This document shows, in pieces, positions 58,701 to 61,600 of a stretch of DNA of 64,000 bases (position 1 is the first letter of the stretch; every line of letters starts with the position of its first letter). This DNA is from Toxonevra muliebris (taxonomy: Eukaryota; Arthropoda; Insecta; Diptera; Pallopteridae). The translations under genes and the position numbers were made by a program. The notes below the pieces were generated by a model. That model saw only the letters and a list, made by a program, of their open reading frames with translations. It was not told the origin of the DNA and did not search any database. Location of the stretch: NCBI GenBank assembly GCA_963691655.1, contig OY829328.1:6228204-6292203 (forward strand). Direction: 5' to 3'.

Positions 58701-59057
58701 GCTTACTTAAAATACTTGGAGCAAGAAATCCCAATCATGTATATTAAAAACTTTTAAAAATCAAAACTTTTAAGTCTCAAATTACAATGGGCAGCAAGTA
58801 CCATAAGTTTTTCTCCATTATGACATGGTCACCTTAAAAACTTGAAAGTTTTTGTTGTAACTGTAAACTGGCCGTCATCAGCAACACTAAACTAAAGCTA
58901 AAACAACTTACCGGCACACGGCAATAAGTATTCAAGTAAATCCATTCGTCACCACCTGGAGCTGCACCCTTTAGTCCTGTACGTTTACGTATCTCCATAT
59001 CCTGTTCCTCAAGCACTTTACGATGGTTCGGATTGAAAAACTCAATGAGGGAATCAG
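5785..59057 (-). CDS. Colmedin/gliomedin-like protein (collagen + 2 Ig + olfactomedin), 15 exons visible, 5' incomplete
   Basis: Fifteen minus-strand exons splice in phase to 751 codons plus a TAA. Order: an N-terminal stalk ([16 protein letters not shown]), 49 Gly-X-Y triplets, a linker ([11 protein letters not shown]), Ig1 (LSCAATG...VEWRR...YTCFAD), Ig2 (MECLVEAFPE...YYYCVARN), a Cys-rich linker (CPICEQC), and an olfactomedin domain from [12 protein letters not shown] to the C-terminus, including [13 protein letters not shown]. This is the colmedin/gliomedin family: type II membrane or shed extracellular proteins that act at synapses, nodes of Ranvier or cell surfaces. I believe the Drosophila counterpart is CG6867, from memory and unchecked. 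The start codon and a signal anchor are not among the exons seen and probably lie beyond 64000. Introns range from 93 bp to 17.7 kb and carry most of the transposons. No frameshift or internal stop occurs in the spliced frame, so the gene looks functional. Confidence 0.93.
5872..7095 (-). other. Right after the last exon: distal part of intron 14, no gene seen
   Basis: AT-rich intron sequence. A short minus-strand open frame at 6442-6630 has no domain and no splice support. Confidence 0.5.
7283..8597 (+). mobile_element. Full-length, inactive DD37D (maT-like) Tc1/mariner element
   Basis: The 25-bp terminal inverted repeats match except at two positions: left CATGGTGACAATTGTAAAGT, right (reverse complement) CAGGGTGACAATCGTAAAGT. 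Both are flanked by TA (7281-7282 and 8598-8599), the target dinucleotide of this superfamily. A single transposase frame, now broken, fills the inside. The element sits in another transposon, in the last intron of the colmedin-like gene. Confidence 0.9.
7439..8475 (+). pseudogene. maT-like DD37D transposase, frameshifted
   Basis: The ATG at 7439 begins [20 protein letters not shown], a paired helix-turn-helix DNA-binding region ([19 protein letters not shown], then [19 protein letters not shown]). The catalytic triad is visible: [16 protein letters not shown] and [13 protein letters not shown], with 37 residues between the second and third Asp, which places it in the DD37D (maT) group. A frameshift lies near 7797-7805, an in-frame TGA at 8419-8421, and the expected C-terminus continues to 8475. 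A 28-bp tandem duplication (8108-8135 and 8136-8163) lies before the second Asp. Confidence 0.88.
8904..9425. other. Intron 14, no gene seen
   Basis: Unremarkable AT-rich intron sequence; nothing recognised. Confidence 0.5.
9426..9783. mobile_element. Candidate MITE with GGTTTCAGAT-type ends
   Basis: The left end GGACGGTTTCAGATTAAA and right end (reverse complement) AGGCAGTTTCAGATCAGC are similar in inverted orientation, followed on both sides by TTTAAA-rich sequence. No target duplication was identified, so the exact boundaries are uncertain. Confidence 0.35.
9784..11373. other. Intron 14: simple repeats, no gene seen
   Basis: Contains a (TA)n microsatellite at 10709-10743 and short CATA-type repeats. 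A pair of GCCCTCTT-containing blocks lies at about 10620-10670. Open frames here are short and without domains. Confidence 0.5.
10709..10743. repeat. (TA)n microsatellite
   Basis: About 17 uninterrupted TA units on the plus strand. Confidence 0.9.
11374..13335. mobile_element. Foldback-type element with ~550-bp inverted arms
   Basis: The left arm (about 11374-11919) and right arm (about 12762-13335) are long imperfect inverted copies. Matching landmarks include GTGCATTAGATGGC, GGTGCTAAAAACCAATTG, CTCCGAAAACCGTGATTTTA, CTAGCGCCTAAAGTGGCCA, and GTCGAGTACAATCAAGTTCA near the inner edge. The centre hosts a pogo-like insertion at 11961-12653. Short open frames in the arms mirror each other and are not genes. 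No target duplication could be fixed because the right end abuts another element. Confidence 0.8.
11961..12653. mobile_element. pogo/Tigger-like non-autonomous element nested in the foldback
   Basis: It starts TA|CAGTATTTTTAGAGCACGA and ends with CAGGTGTCCCCCGTATAACA (reverse complement) followed by TA. The CAG termini, the TA target and the repeated CGTATAACACGATT-like subterminal motif resemble pogo/Tigger-type elements. The two ends are similar only in patches, and no transposase is present. Confidence 0.5.
13342..13788 (-). mobile_element. Internally deleted Tc1-like element
   Basis: Ends of about 30 bp match in inverted orientation: left CACTTAGCTACATAAGTGAA, right (reverse complement) CACTTAGCCACATAAGTGAA. 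Both are flanked by TA (13340-13341 and 13789-13790). On the minus strand, about 13620 down to 13520, a translated scrap reads [14 protein letters not shown], resembling the Tc1 transposase C-terminus (...AKGGHTKY). The rest of the transposase is lost. Confidence 0.75.
13791..14799. other. Intron 14, no gene seen
   Basis: Includes a G-run near 14108-14128 (gggaggggggtggggggg) and a short TATA repeat at 13858-13870. The overlapping open frames at 14018-14326 and 14025-14270 have no recognisable content. Confidence 0.45.
14800..15040 (+). pseudogene. Scrap of a LINE RNase H domain
   Basis: One frame around 14905-14985 reads [15 protein letters not shown], matching the last RNase H motif of insect LINEs (GxxGIxGNxxADELxKxA). 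The surrounding frame contains stops. This is a small relic. Confidence 0.4.
15647..15699. repeat. GA-rich purine tract
   Basis: About 53 bases of GAGA/AGGAGA-type sequence, which could bind GAGA-type factors; that is inference. Confidence 0.7.
16368..16390. repeat. (AGT)n microsatellite
   Basis: Seven to eight tandem AGT units. Confidence 0.85.
16729..17811 (+). mobile_element. hAT-like non-autonomous element, copy 1
   Basis: It starts CAGAGCCGTAGCCAG and ends TACGGCCTTG, short inverted termini of hAT type (CAGGGCCGTA). It is flanked by atttgcat (16721-16728) and atttgtat (17812-17819), an 8-bp duplication with one change. A run of about 18 G follows the left end and another G-rich tract precedes the right end. 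No transposase was seen. Its sequence recurs in inverted orientation at 21684-22642. Confidence 0.85.
17820..19472. other. Intron 14, no gene seen
   Basis: AT-rich sequence with TGATG/TTGTTG-type low complexity near 18510-18550. The open frames at 18360-18647 derive from that low complexity. Confidence 0.5.
20433..20545 (+). repeat. G-rich tract with repeated GGGGGAAGTTGGGAGGGGG units
   Basis: Many G-runs of 3-7 lie within about 110 nt, including two copies of GGGGGAAGTTGGGAGGGGG about 46 nt apart. The plus strand could form G-quadruplexes; the gene's pre-mRNA (minus) would be C-rich. Confidence 0.75.
20560..20990. repeat. Probable dispersed repeat segment
   Basis: Contains the phrases ATACCACGCCCACTTT and CACGAAAATCGGACAAAC, of a kind I associate with dispersed repeats in fly genomes. 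No coding potential was seen. The dispersal claim is from memory. Confidence 0.35.
21277..21675. other. Intron 14, no gene seen
   Basis: AT-rich sequence between two DNA elements; nothing recognised. Confidence 0.5.
21684..22642 (-). mobile_element. hAT-like non-autonomous element, copy 2 (inverted)
   Basis: Same family as the element at 16729-17811, opposite orientation. It is flanked by a perfect 8-bp duplication taaaccat (21676-21683 and 22643-22650). Its ends are CAAGGCCGTATTTAGGGGG and GGCTACGGCCCTG. It is about 120 bp shorter than copy 1. No transposase is present. Confidence 0.9.
22651..23551. other. Intron 14 next to exon 14, no gene seen
   Basis: Contains CACACA-type microsatellites near 23100 and 23387-23410. 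The open frame at 22942-23172 is repeat-derived. Confidence 0.5.
23552..23788 (-). CDS. Colmedin-like exon 14: olfactomedin domain
   Basis: It has 79 codons, phase 0 at both ends. It encodes [28 protein letters not shown] and [20 protein letters not shown], ending with [11 protein letters not shown]. CGxLYAID supplies the second Cys of the domain disulfide. The donor is ATG|gtacgta. Confidence 0.94.
24198..24990 (-). pseudogene. LINE fragment: RNase H end, zinc knuckle and 3' UTR
   Basis: On the minus strand the frame reads [20 protein letters not shown] (RNase H motif with the catalytic-site WVPGHxxIxGNxxAD pattern). It continues with [13 protein letters not shown] and an [19 protein letters not shown] segment typical of I/LOA-type LINEs. 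After a frame break comes the zinc-knuckle-like [14 protein letters not shown]. The 3' UTR contains GGTATCACAATGGACC and ends in CAACCTAACCTAACA at about 24198. It lies in intron 13, same strand as the host gene. It is 5'-truncated and broken. Confidence 0.8.
24991..26440. other. Intron 13, no gene seen
   Basis: AT-rich intron; a minus-strand open frame at 25095-25280 has no domain. Confidence 0.5.
26463..26473 (+). promoter_or_regulatory. Drosophila core-promoter Motif 1 match
   Basis: TGGTCACACTA is an exact match to YGGTCACACTR, a core-promoter motif of broadly expressed Drosophila genes. A related GGTGGCCAGACTA lies about 90 nt upstream. Orientation is plus, opposite to the host gene. 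Confidence 0.45.
26474..26885 (+). ncRNA. Candidate small two-exon noncoding transcript nested in intron 13
   Basis: Downstream of the Motif 1 site the sequence has the layout of a small gene. Exon 1 ends at 26574 (AAAAG|gtatga), an 86-nt intron ends with tgtatttgcag at 26660, and exon 2 runs to AATAAA signals near 26856. No long reading frame crosses the splice: the first ATG (26484) gives only 25 codons. A noncoding RNA or a decayed gene both fit. Only sequence layout supports this call. Confidence 0.28.
26928..27215. repeat. Degenerate tandem repeat, unit ~100 bp
   Basis: Two copies share GAACTGCTGACGCAAAGAT and then GAGGTCTTTTGAAGCACT / GAGGCCTTTCAAAGCACT, about 100 bp apart. A third, inverted partial match (GCACTCCGAAAGGCCTTTT) lies at 27188-27206. 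The open frames here read across the repeat in both directions and are not genes. Confidence 0.6.
27216..27608. other. Intron 13 next to exon 13, no gene seen
   Basis: Contains ACAC and TGTG microsatellites (27230-27250 and 27577-27590). The plus-strand open frame that runs to 27559 has no domain. Confidence 0.45.
27609..27751 (-). CDS. Colmedin-like exon 13: olfactomedin domain, calcium-site region
   Basis: It encodes [20 protein letters not shown] then [19 protein letters not shown]. The DEVGLW segment carries the acidic residue that binds calcium in structures of olfactomedin domains such as myocilin. The exon ends in phase 0 at AAG|gtaaga. Confidence 0.94.
27752..29166. other. Intron 12, first part, no gene seen
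   Basis: AT-rich; nothing recognised. Confidence 0.5.
29167..30480 (+). repeat. Degenerate T/G-rich tandem array behind an hAT-like end
   Basis: A CAGTAGCGTATCCAGGGG motif at 29168 resembles an hAT left terminus (CAGTGGCGTAGCCAGG). It is followed by a long run of decayed repeats such as TTTGGTCTGAATTTTGATTT, at 29230-29930 and again at 30180-30470. The unit length drifts around 20-26 nt. No right terminus of an hAT element was found. Confidence 0.55.
30985..31823. mobile_element. Palindromic element with ~190-bp inverted arms
   Basis: The arms at about 30985-31175 and 31625-31823 are inverted copies. Shared landmarks are CGCCAAACCATTAGAAACA, CCTCTAATTTTGTT, AGTTTTRACAGTTTTAAA and AAGTAATAATGGA. 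The spacer is about 450 bp. No coding capacity or clear target duplication. Confidence 0.7.
31824..32197. other. Intron 12 next to exon 12, no gene seen
   Basis: Contains a (TATG)n microsatellite at 32138-32177 about 20 bp beyond the 3' splice donor of exon 12. Confidence 0.5.
32138..32177. repeat. (TATG)n / (TA)n microsatellite
   Basis: Six to seven TATG units followed by a TA run, about 20 bp from a splice donor. Confidence 0.85.
32198..32294 (-). CDS. Colmedin-like exon 12: olfactomedin domain
   Basis: It encodes [20 protein letters not shown] then [26 protein letters not shown] is the family's highly conserved second blade. The acceptor is catctttttcag and the donor T|gtgagt. Confidence 0.93.
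32295..34463. other. Intron 11, first part, no gene seen
   Basis: Starts with GAAAAAG-type purine repeats. Short open frames at 32366-32557, 32825-33106 and 33390-33599 have no recognisable content. Confidence 0.5.
34464..35438. mobile_element. MITE with ACCCAGAGAGATAC-type ends
   Basis: The left end ACCCAGAAAAATACTCATCTC and right end (reverse complement) ACCCAGAGAGATACTTACC are inverted matches. The interior holds many imperfect copies of TTTCCTCAATTTGA and TTTCTCTAAAATAAAG in both orientations. No transposase; target duplication unclear. Confidence 0.6.
35439..36192. other. Intron 11 next to exon 11, no gene seen
   Basis: Nothing recognised; a plus-strand open frame at 36032-36217 overlaps the exon antisense and is not a gene. 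Confidence 0.5.
36193..36413 (-). CDS. Colmedin-like exon 11: start of olfactomedin domain
   Basis: It encodes [20 protein letters not shown] followed by [19 protein letters not shown] and [17 protein letters not shown]. The C-x(4)-VGKP and SWLKDP motifs open the olfactomedin beta-propeller. Two donors are possible: GAGG|gtatac is closer, but only CAT|gtaagtac at 36191-36192 gives the phase-0 join to exon 12. Confidence 0.92.
36574..36665 (-). CDS. Colmedin-like exon 10: linker to olfactomedin domain
   Basis: It encodes [20 protein letters not shown], then [10 protein letters not shown]. One Cys is present. The basic KRQK end could be a proprotein-convertase-like site, but the match is poor. 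The acceptor is ttttgttttgcag and the donor A|gtaagt. Confidence 0.88.
36666..37789. other. Intron 9, no gene seen
   Basis: Purine-rich patches (AGGAGGAGAGG near 36985, GGGAGGAGGAGGGAGG near 37238). The minus-strand frame at 36752-37114 is a Cys/His/Phe-rich low-complexity translation. Confidence 0.5.
37790..37992 (-). pseudogene. LINE C-terminal scrap
   Basis: The minus-strand frame contains [20 protein letters not shown] and then [18 protein letters not shown]. This matches the zinc-knuckle C-terminus of RNase H-type insect LINEs (CxxC...EHxLxxCPxxxxxR...LxxLLRFI). It lies in intron 9 of the colmedin-like gene. Confidence 0.6.
38237..38345 (-). CDS. Colmedin-like exon 9: Cys-rich linker
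   Basis: It encodes [20 protein letters not shown] followed by [15 protein letters not shown]. The CPICEQC motif (CxxCxxC) lies just before the olfactomedin domain, where related proteins carry interchain disulfides; that role is inference here. The acceptor is ttattttatag and the donor AG|gtataa. Confidence 0.9.
38526..38641 (-). CDS. Colmedin-like exon 8: end of Ig domain 2
   Basis: It encodes [20 protein letters not shown], then [17 protein letters not shown]. The DxGxYxC signature closes the Ig fold. It is separated from exon 7 by only 93 bp and from exon 9 by 180 bp. Confidence 0.93.
38735..38835 (-). CDS. Colmedin-like exon 7: middle of Ig domain 2
   Basis: It encodes [20 protein letters not shown] followed by [14 protein letters not shown]. 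The Trp of strand C is present. The acceptor is cttcttcgatag in phase 0; the donor GG|gtgtgt is a weaker consensus, but the phase is right. Confidence 0.9.
38836..39544. other. Intron 6 next to exon 7, no gene seen
   Basis: AT-rich; two overlapping plus-strand open frames (39133-39393, 39245-39439) lack recognisable content. Confidence 0.5.
39545..39779 (+). mobile_element. Short Helitron-like element
   Basis: It begins TCTATATACAAAAATGCAG after an A and ends CTAA before a T. Just before the end, GCGAGCATCGCCGAG can form a weak hairpin. 5'-TC, CTRR-3' and insertion between A and T are Helitron hallmarks. No inverted repeats and no coding capacity are present. Confidence 0.5.
39780..40509. 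other. Intron 6, no gene seen
   Basis: AT-rich with a long T run near 40182-40202. Confidence 0.5.
40514..40974. mobile_element. TTAA-flanked piggyBac-like MITE (a)
   Basis: TTAA at 40510-40513 and 40975-40978. Ends are CCCTTAAATGCCCACTGGC and (reverse complement) TCCTTAAACGCACAGTACG. A 22-bp direct repeat of the GGCTACTGCAGCGGCCAACC type occurs near 40530 and 40825. No coding capacity. Confidence 0.65.
41038..41201. mobile_element. Small MITE with TATGCATAAGTAAC ends
   Basis: Left TATGCATAAGTAACTTAACG and right (reverse complement) TATGCATAAGTAACGGAACG are inverted. Both continue into CGTAGCG/CGTAACG repeats. 164 bp, no coding capacity. Confidence 0.6.
41466..42920 (-). pseudogene. 5'-truncated CR1/Jockey-type LINE in intron 6
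   Basis: Minus-strand frames read a reverse transcriptase. [20 protein letters not shown] is the part after the DFSKAFD motif, [14 protein letters not shown] follows, and then an intact YADD box ([11 protein letters not shown], about 42400). After a break come [12 protein letters not shown] (42150-42340) and the thumb ([19 protein letters not shown] 41586-42119). The 5' side is recognisable only to about 42920. The 3' end runs into an AATAA-type tail near 41466. Same strand as the host gene. Confidence 0.82.
42921..43459. other. Intron 6 between LINE and nested gene
   Basis: Contains GGTA-T(n) at 43217-43242 and A(n)-CAGTACC at 43302-43327, which could fold into an 80-nt hairpin. No gene seen. 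Confidence 0.5.
43460..44050 (-). CDS. Nested single-exon gene, CFAP107/C1orf158-like axonemal protein (tentative)
   Basis: An uninterrupted 196-codon frame begins [20 protein letters not shown] and contains [15 protein letters not shown] near residues 25-39. The latter resembles the KVLTGNWMEER segment of human C1orf158/CFAP107 (DUF4541), a microtubule inner protein of ciliary doublets. That family is short, rich in Tyr, Arg and Lys and without membrane segments, as here ([10 protein letters not shown] near the end). It lies on the same strand as the host gene inside its 12.3 kb intron 6, a usual place for testis-expressed genes in flies; expression is inference. The ATG at 44050 is the first in frame after a stop-rich region. 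The frame is much longer than its neighbours and not low-complexity, so it is probably real; the family name is less certain. Confidence 0.55.
   Translation of the reverse strand: MLNGGRQTNVLTERYQYHKKCIFYREPRVLIGNWYEDRFGAELDSQAITPGICGKSSCIKILPLHREQYSKMCQVECADEFNDRKLEGFSNGVRSKQSNIIFYDSEPYLKNMTSMYDILYDIVPKEQTSKDPRRLIKSKENQDWLHSFGNYTKNDRMQEKRYQWCLQKKHISSRSRSLYQDFYQPPYDNSRKYNVN
44051..46161. other. Intron 6, two weak open frames
   Basis: A 78-codon plus-strand frame at 44678-44914 ([20 protein letters not shown]) is not low-complexity but matches nothing I know. Another of 75 codons at 45570-45797 ([20 protein letters not shown]) has a faint look of a transposase C-terminus. Both are left as unproven. 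Confidence 0.3.
46166..46650. mobile_element. TTAA-flanked piggyBac-like MITE (b)
   Basis: TTAA at 46162-46165 and 46651-46654. Ends are CCCTTTGATGGTCGAA and (reverse complement) CTCTTTGATACCCAATG. A GTTGCATATACGCAAC palindrome lies inside the right end. 485 bp, no coding capacity. Confidence 0.7.
46675..49160 (-). pseudogene. CR1/Jockey-type LINE split by another LINE
   Basis: The outer element is read on the minus strand in two pieces. The upstream piece (49160 to 48799) has SYLYNR and [20 protein letters not shown], and ends LLFANDLK, its catalytic box reading FAND instead of YADD/FADD. The downstream piece (46951 to 46675) starts again at [17 protein letters not shown] and continues NGLTLNKK. 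The repeated AATGACYTGAAAG at 46939-46951 and 48799-48811 is the 13-bp target duplication of the inserted LINE. Many stops; an old relic. Confidence 0.75.
46952..48798 (-). pseudogene. 5'-truncated RNase H-bearing LINE (I/LOA type) nested in a LINE
   Basis: Minus-strand frames: the RT palm with [20 protein letters not shown] and the catalytic box [12 protein letters not shown] (about 48650), then [31 protein letters not shown] and [15 protein letters not shown] frame change at about 48100 leads to RNase H ([30 protein letters not shown]). A further break leads to a CCHC-like knuckle ([18 protein letters not shown]) and the C-terminus at 47023. The 3' end has a short AATAC-type repeat tail at 46952-46966. 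The RT is truncated at its 5' side. Flanked by a 13-bp duplication with one change. Confidence 0.88.
49161..51103. other. Intron 6 next to exon 6, no gene seen
   Basis: CATA/TATG-rich microsatellite-like sequence near 49170-49610. Minus-strand open frames at 49172-49372 and 49385-49597 are translations of it. Confidence 0.5.
51104..51177 (-). CDS. Colmedin-like exon 6: short 74-nt exon starting Ig domain 2
   Basis: After the split codon for Phe it encodes [20 protein letters not shown] and then MECL. This is the strand A-B part of the second Ig domain, with its first Cys. The acceptor is aatttttcctcag and the donor TTG|gtaagtc (phase 0). It was found by searching for the Cys-containing end predicted from exon 7, and both phases then matched, which is strong support for so short an exon. 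Confidence 0.9.
51178..52277. other. Intron 5, no gene seen
   Basis: AT-rich; the plus-strand frame at 51748-51951 has no recognisable content. At 52204-52250 a sequence resembles the left end of the MITE that follows. Confidence 0.5.
52278..52471. mobile_element. 194-bp MITE with CACTGCACAAYGGAATT ends
   Basis: Left CACTGCACAATGGAATTGAC and right (reverse complement) CACTGCACAACGGAATTTAC match. The inverted similarity continues about 60 bp (AAAAGAAAA...CAAGAGTT...GGATCTTA). An extra diverged copy of the inner end lies just upstream at 52204-52250. No coding capacity. Confidence 0.7.
52609..52737 (-). CDS. Colmedin-like exon 5: second half of Ig domain 1
   Basis: It encodes [20 protein letters not shown], then [20 protein letters not shown], with the YxC motif of strand F. 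The acceptor is weak at its 3' edge (gcctacgtttaag) but follows a long pyrimidine run and gives the only phase that joins both neighbours. The donor is T|gtaagt. Confidence 0.88.
52999..53145 (-). CDS. Colmedin-like exon 4: first half of Ig domain 1
   Basis: It encodes [20 protein letters not shown] followed by [15 protein letters not shown]. The Cys of strand B and the Trp of strand C are in place. The acceptor is ttttactttgcag and the donor A|gtaagt (phase 1). Confidence 0.92.
53146..55085. other. Intron 3: unidentified repeat-like block
   Basis: From about 53330 to 54500 the base composition differs from the usual AT-rich intron (CG-containing patches such as TCGCGAGTGACGCGCCGCGG at 54452). 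Open frames on both strands at 53939-54139 are unsupported. Two adjacent hairpins occur at 53666-53748, and a perfect 10-bp inverted repeat (GAATATAAGT/ACTTATATTC) at about 53927-53966. It may be a decayed retroelement or solo LTR, but I cannot name it. Confidence 0.35.
53666..53748. repeat. Two paralogous hairpins
   Basis: ATTGGTCCACCA pairs with TGGTGGTACCAAT around a short cgact loop at 53666-53695. TTTGGTTCACC pairs with GGTGATACCAAA around a cgatt loop at 53720-53748. The two hairpins are similar in sequence. Confidence 0.65.
55086..55223 (-). CDS. Colmedin-like exon 3: end of collagen, linker
   Basis: It completes the split Gly codon and adds the last 8 Gly-X-Y triplets ([16 protein letters not shown]...). 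It then leaves the collagen register with [20 protein letters not shown], a linker of the kind found between collagen and Ig domains in this family. The acceptor is attgaag and the donor G|gtaag (phase 1). Confidence 0.9.
55224..57941. other. Intron 2, no gene seen
   Basis: AT-rich; TGTG microsatellite at 57795-57818. Open frames are short and without domains. The block at 56230-56590 is less AT-rich and unidentified. Confidence 0.5.
57942..58362 (-). CDS. Colmedin-like exon 2: main collagen exon
   Basis: The exon opens in phase 0 after aatatag with [18 protein letters not shown], and then runs through 41 consecutive Gly-X-Y triplets. It ends with one base of a Gly codon before gtaaat. Triplets such as GRD, GER, GEP and GPK are typical of a stable triple helix. 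A closer AG (gttttgtaaag) would give the wrong phase, so the more distal acceptor was chosen. Confidence 0.92.
58363..58911. other. Intron 1 of those visible, with (CT)n microsatellite
   Basis: A (CT)12 run at 58677-58700 lies in the intron between the stalk and collagen exons. No gene seen. Confidence 0.6.
58677..58700. repeat. (CT)12 microsatellite
   Basis: Perfect dinucleotide run in an intron. Confidence 0.9.
58912..59057 (-). CDS. Colmedin-like exon 1 of those visible: extracellular stalk
   Basis: The acceptor tgtatttttgcag precedes CTGATTCC and the donor is CCG|gtaagt. The exon starts with two bases of a split codon and ends in phase 0. It encodes [20 protein letters not shown] and then a stretch ending in YLNTYCRVP. 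This Glu/Arg-rich segment lies between the expected membrane anchor and the collagen region. Because it begins mid-codon, at least one more coding exon must lie upstream. Confidence 0.88.
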
Positions 59058-59914
59058 CTGCAAAAATACAAAAAAAAGAAAATAAGAGGAAAATAAAAAT
59101 GAGATTTTTACAACGGCAAAAATTAAAAGCAGAAATGAAACTGAAATATAACTAAAAGACAAAGAGGCGGGATTAAAAGTCAGAGGAGGGGATAATGCAT
59201 TAAATTGAAATGGCGCAGAAGTTCACAACCAGAAATTGATTCATTTCAGTTTCTTCAAACTGCTGTTACTCTTGTTAAAGACGATGATGATAATGATGAT
59301 GTCGGTGCTGACGATGTTGATGATGAAGATGTTGCTGCTGATATTGTTGCAACATTGCATCTAAGTAGCAAAAGTAGCAGCAGCTAACGAAAATATTTTA
59401 ACTGTAATGCCTTCCTCTACTATTCTACTTTCTATTCTCTGCTTTTCACTTTACTCTACACTACACTTTACAATTGCTATGAATTTGAAATTTCAAATGA
59501 ATGAGAAATGTGAACATTGAAAATGAAACGAAATGAAACTAAATTTTTTTTTTCAATGCTTTCTTTGTTGCATTTTGTTGTAGTATGCAGTGCAGTTTTG
59601 AGCAAAAAGCTGAAAGCAAAATATGGTTGTGCTATAAAGTAAGCTAAGTAACTGCTGCTGATACATTAACAATAGCAGCAGCAACAACAACAGCTTACAA
59701 AAAACCGGAGAAGAAAAAGGGGCAGTGCCATATGTTGGTCAATGCTTTGCTCTGCCCTCTCTTCATCGCAGAATCCAGCAACCTTTTTTAAGAAATCCAT
59801 TAGCATTTCAAAGCGTATATTGAGCAGTGAACAGAAAGCGATAGAATTGTGGGAGGAATATATATTGCTTGGCAACATGAAGTACATAAATATGAATAGT
59901 ATAAACTCTCAACA
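59058..59914. other. Intron upstream of the stalk exon, no gene seen
   Basis: Contains GATGAT low complexity at 59283-59345, which creates an Asp-rich open frame, and CAGCAGCAACAA at about 59675-59692. Confidence 0.5.
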
Positions 59915-59918
59915 TTAA

Positions 59919-60194
59919 CCCACTAAGCATCGACTGGTCCAAAACAGTCAAATTTTTTAGATTAGATCCGATTTAGAGGTGGGCTGAAATGATACAGACC
60001 TTCCATAGCACACAGTATTTTGGACCTTTGTACTTTGCCAGTCTAATACTAAGACGCCATCAACGCCACATAGTCAGAGAAGGGTTGACCTAAATAATTT
60101 ATTTATTCTATAATTCTACGTTATGCTTTATTGCATTTCAAAAGAAATGAAAAATCAAACATATTTTATTGCTTTATCCCTGATTTTCAATGGG
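59919..60194. mobile_element. TTAA-flanked piggyBac-like MITE (c)
   Basis: TTAA at 59915-59918 and 60195-60198. Ends are CCCACTAAGCATCG and (reverse complement) CCCATTGAAAATCAGGG. 276 bp, no coding capacity; the ends are weakly similar. Confidence 0.5.
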
Positions 60195-60198
60195 TTAA

Positions 60199-60653
60199 TT
60201 AAATTTTCAGCTTTAGACGTTGGTTGGCATTGAAAGATGACAGATGTAAAAACATTTCGCCATTTCAATCCAATTATCGAGATTTTCAAATTCAGACTTT
60301 TAAATTCATTTTAAAATGATAACTCAATTTCAACTTCAAAGAAATCCAAATTAAAGTAATGAGCAGTGAAAGCGTTAAAGTGATACAAACAAATATTTAT
60401 TTTAAATGTGTGTGTGAAATTATGCAATTGATATTGCGAATTGTATAAAAGGTATCCAATTTCAAAAAATACTGCTGCACAAAATTGTTTTCAATATTTC
60501 ATCACTTTAAAATCAAGAATATTAAAAGCTAAAGCCATATTGACTTTCATGAAGTATGAAATAAATGCAGAGAAATGAAAATGTTTGGTTGCTTTTTATT
60601 TTTAATATCCTTTATCAAATGGTGCTAATGGTGTCTCCAGTAAGTAGATCCTG
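60199..60653. other. Intronic/upstream stretch, no gene seen
   Basis: AT-rich; nothing recognised. Confidence 0.5.
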
Positions 60654-61600
60654 AGCAGCGGTATTCAAGTACAGCCAGCAGTAAGACAGGGGTGTGTACT
60701 ATCCCCGCTGCTATTCAACCTGGTATTGGACCTAGTAATGCGGCAAGCATCAATGGCAAATAGAGGTATATCCTGGAGTCTGGGCAGTCACCTTGAAGAT
60801 CTTGACTACTCCGACGACATATGTCTGCTGTCGCACAAATGCTCACATATACATACAGTCAAAGATTGCGGCGGTAAGCGAATGTGCTGTGAAAGTAGGC
60901 TTGAAAATCAACATTGCGAAGACCAAGATAATGTGCGTCAACACTGCTGGCTCGCAAACCTTTCAGATAAACGGCGTTAAACTCAAAGTAGTAGATGAGT
61001 TCTGCTATCTCGGAAGCATCATCAACAAAAACGGCGGCTCTGCAGCTGACATTCGCAGTCGAATATCGAAGGGTCGCGCCGTGTTTGGTCATTTGGACAA
61101 AGTGTGGAGATTTTCACATATATCCCGGCGTACAAAATTGAGGATCTTTAAATTGAATGTAAAGTCTGTTGTTTTGTATGGGTGTGAGACATGAAACGCA
61201 ACAATGCGCGATATACAGGCACTTCAAGTATTTATTAATCGCAGTCTTCGCAAAATTGTGCGGGTTTTTTGGCCTGACACCATCACTAACACCGACCTCT
61301 GGGCATTAACGAGGCAGATACCCGTTCATCTTGAAATCCGACGGCGAAAGTGGAAGTAGATCGGTCACACACTGCGAAAACCGCATGGAAATATTACGAA
61401 AGCAGTCCTAGATTGGAACCCACAAGGCAGTCGTAGATGTGGTAGGCCATCTAACACGTGGATGCGACTAGTCGAAGCGTTACAAGCAAGTCGCACTTGG
61501 CGACAAATTCCTAGCTTTAAATAAATCAAACTTTAACTTGTTTATTGAGGCCCTTTGTTCCATCTAGGAACTACGGTGAAAAAATATATATATATATAAT
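60654..61600 (+). pseudogene. RTE-type LINE fragment
   Basis: It starts inside the RT palm (VRQGCVLSPLLFNLVLDL), reaches a modified catalytic box YSDD (HLEDLDYSDDICLLSHKC) and, after a frameshift near 60855, continues KVGLKINIAKTKIMCVN, DEFCYLGSIINKNGG, DIRSRISKGRAVFGHLDKVW and VVLYGCET. The C-terminal region IQALQVFINRSLRKIVRVFW then PVHLEIRRRKWK follows. Stops replace Trp codons at about 61192 and 61357. This is the RTE/BovB-like conserved core. The 3' side ends in a TATATA tail near 61585-61598. Opposite strand to the host gene. Confidence 0.88.

Noticed and set aside
59205..59387. Asp-rich plus-strand frame
   Set aside because: Created by GATGAT low complexity, no start context or conservation evidence.
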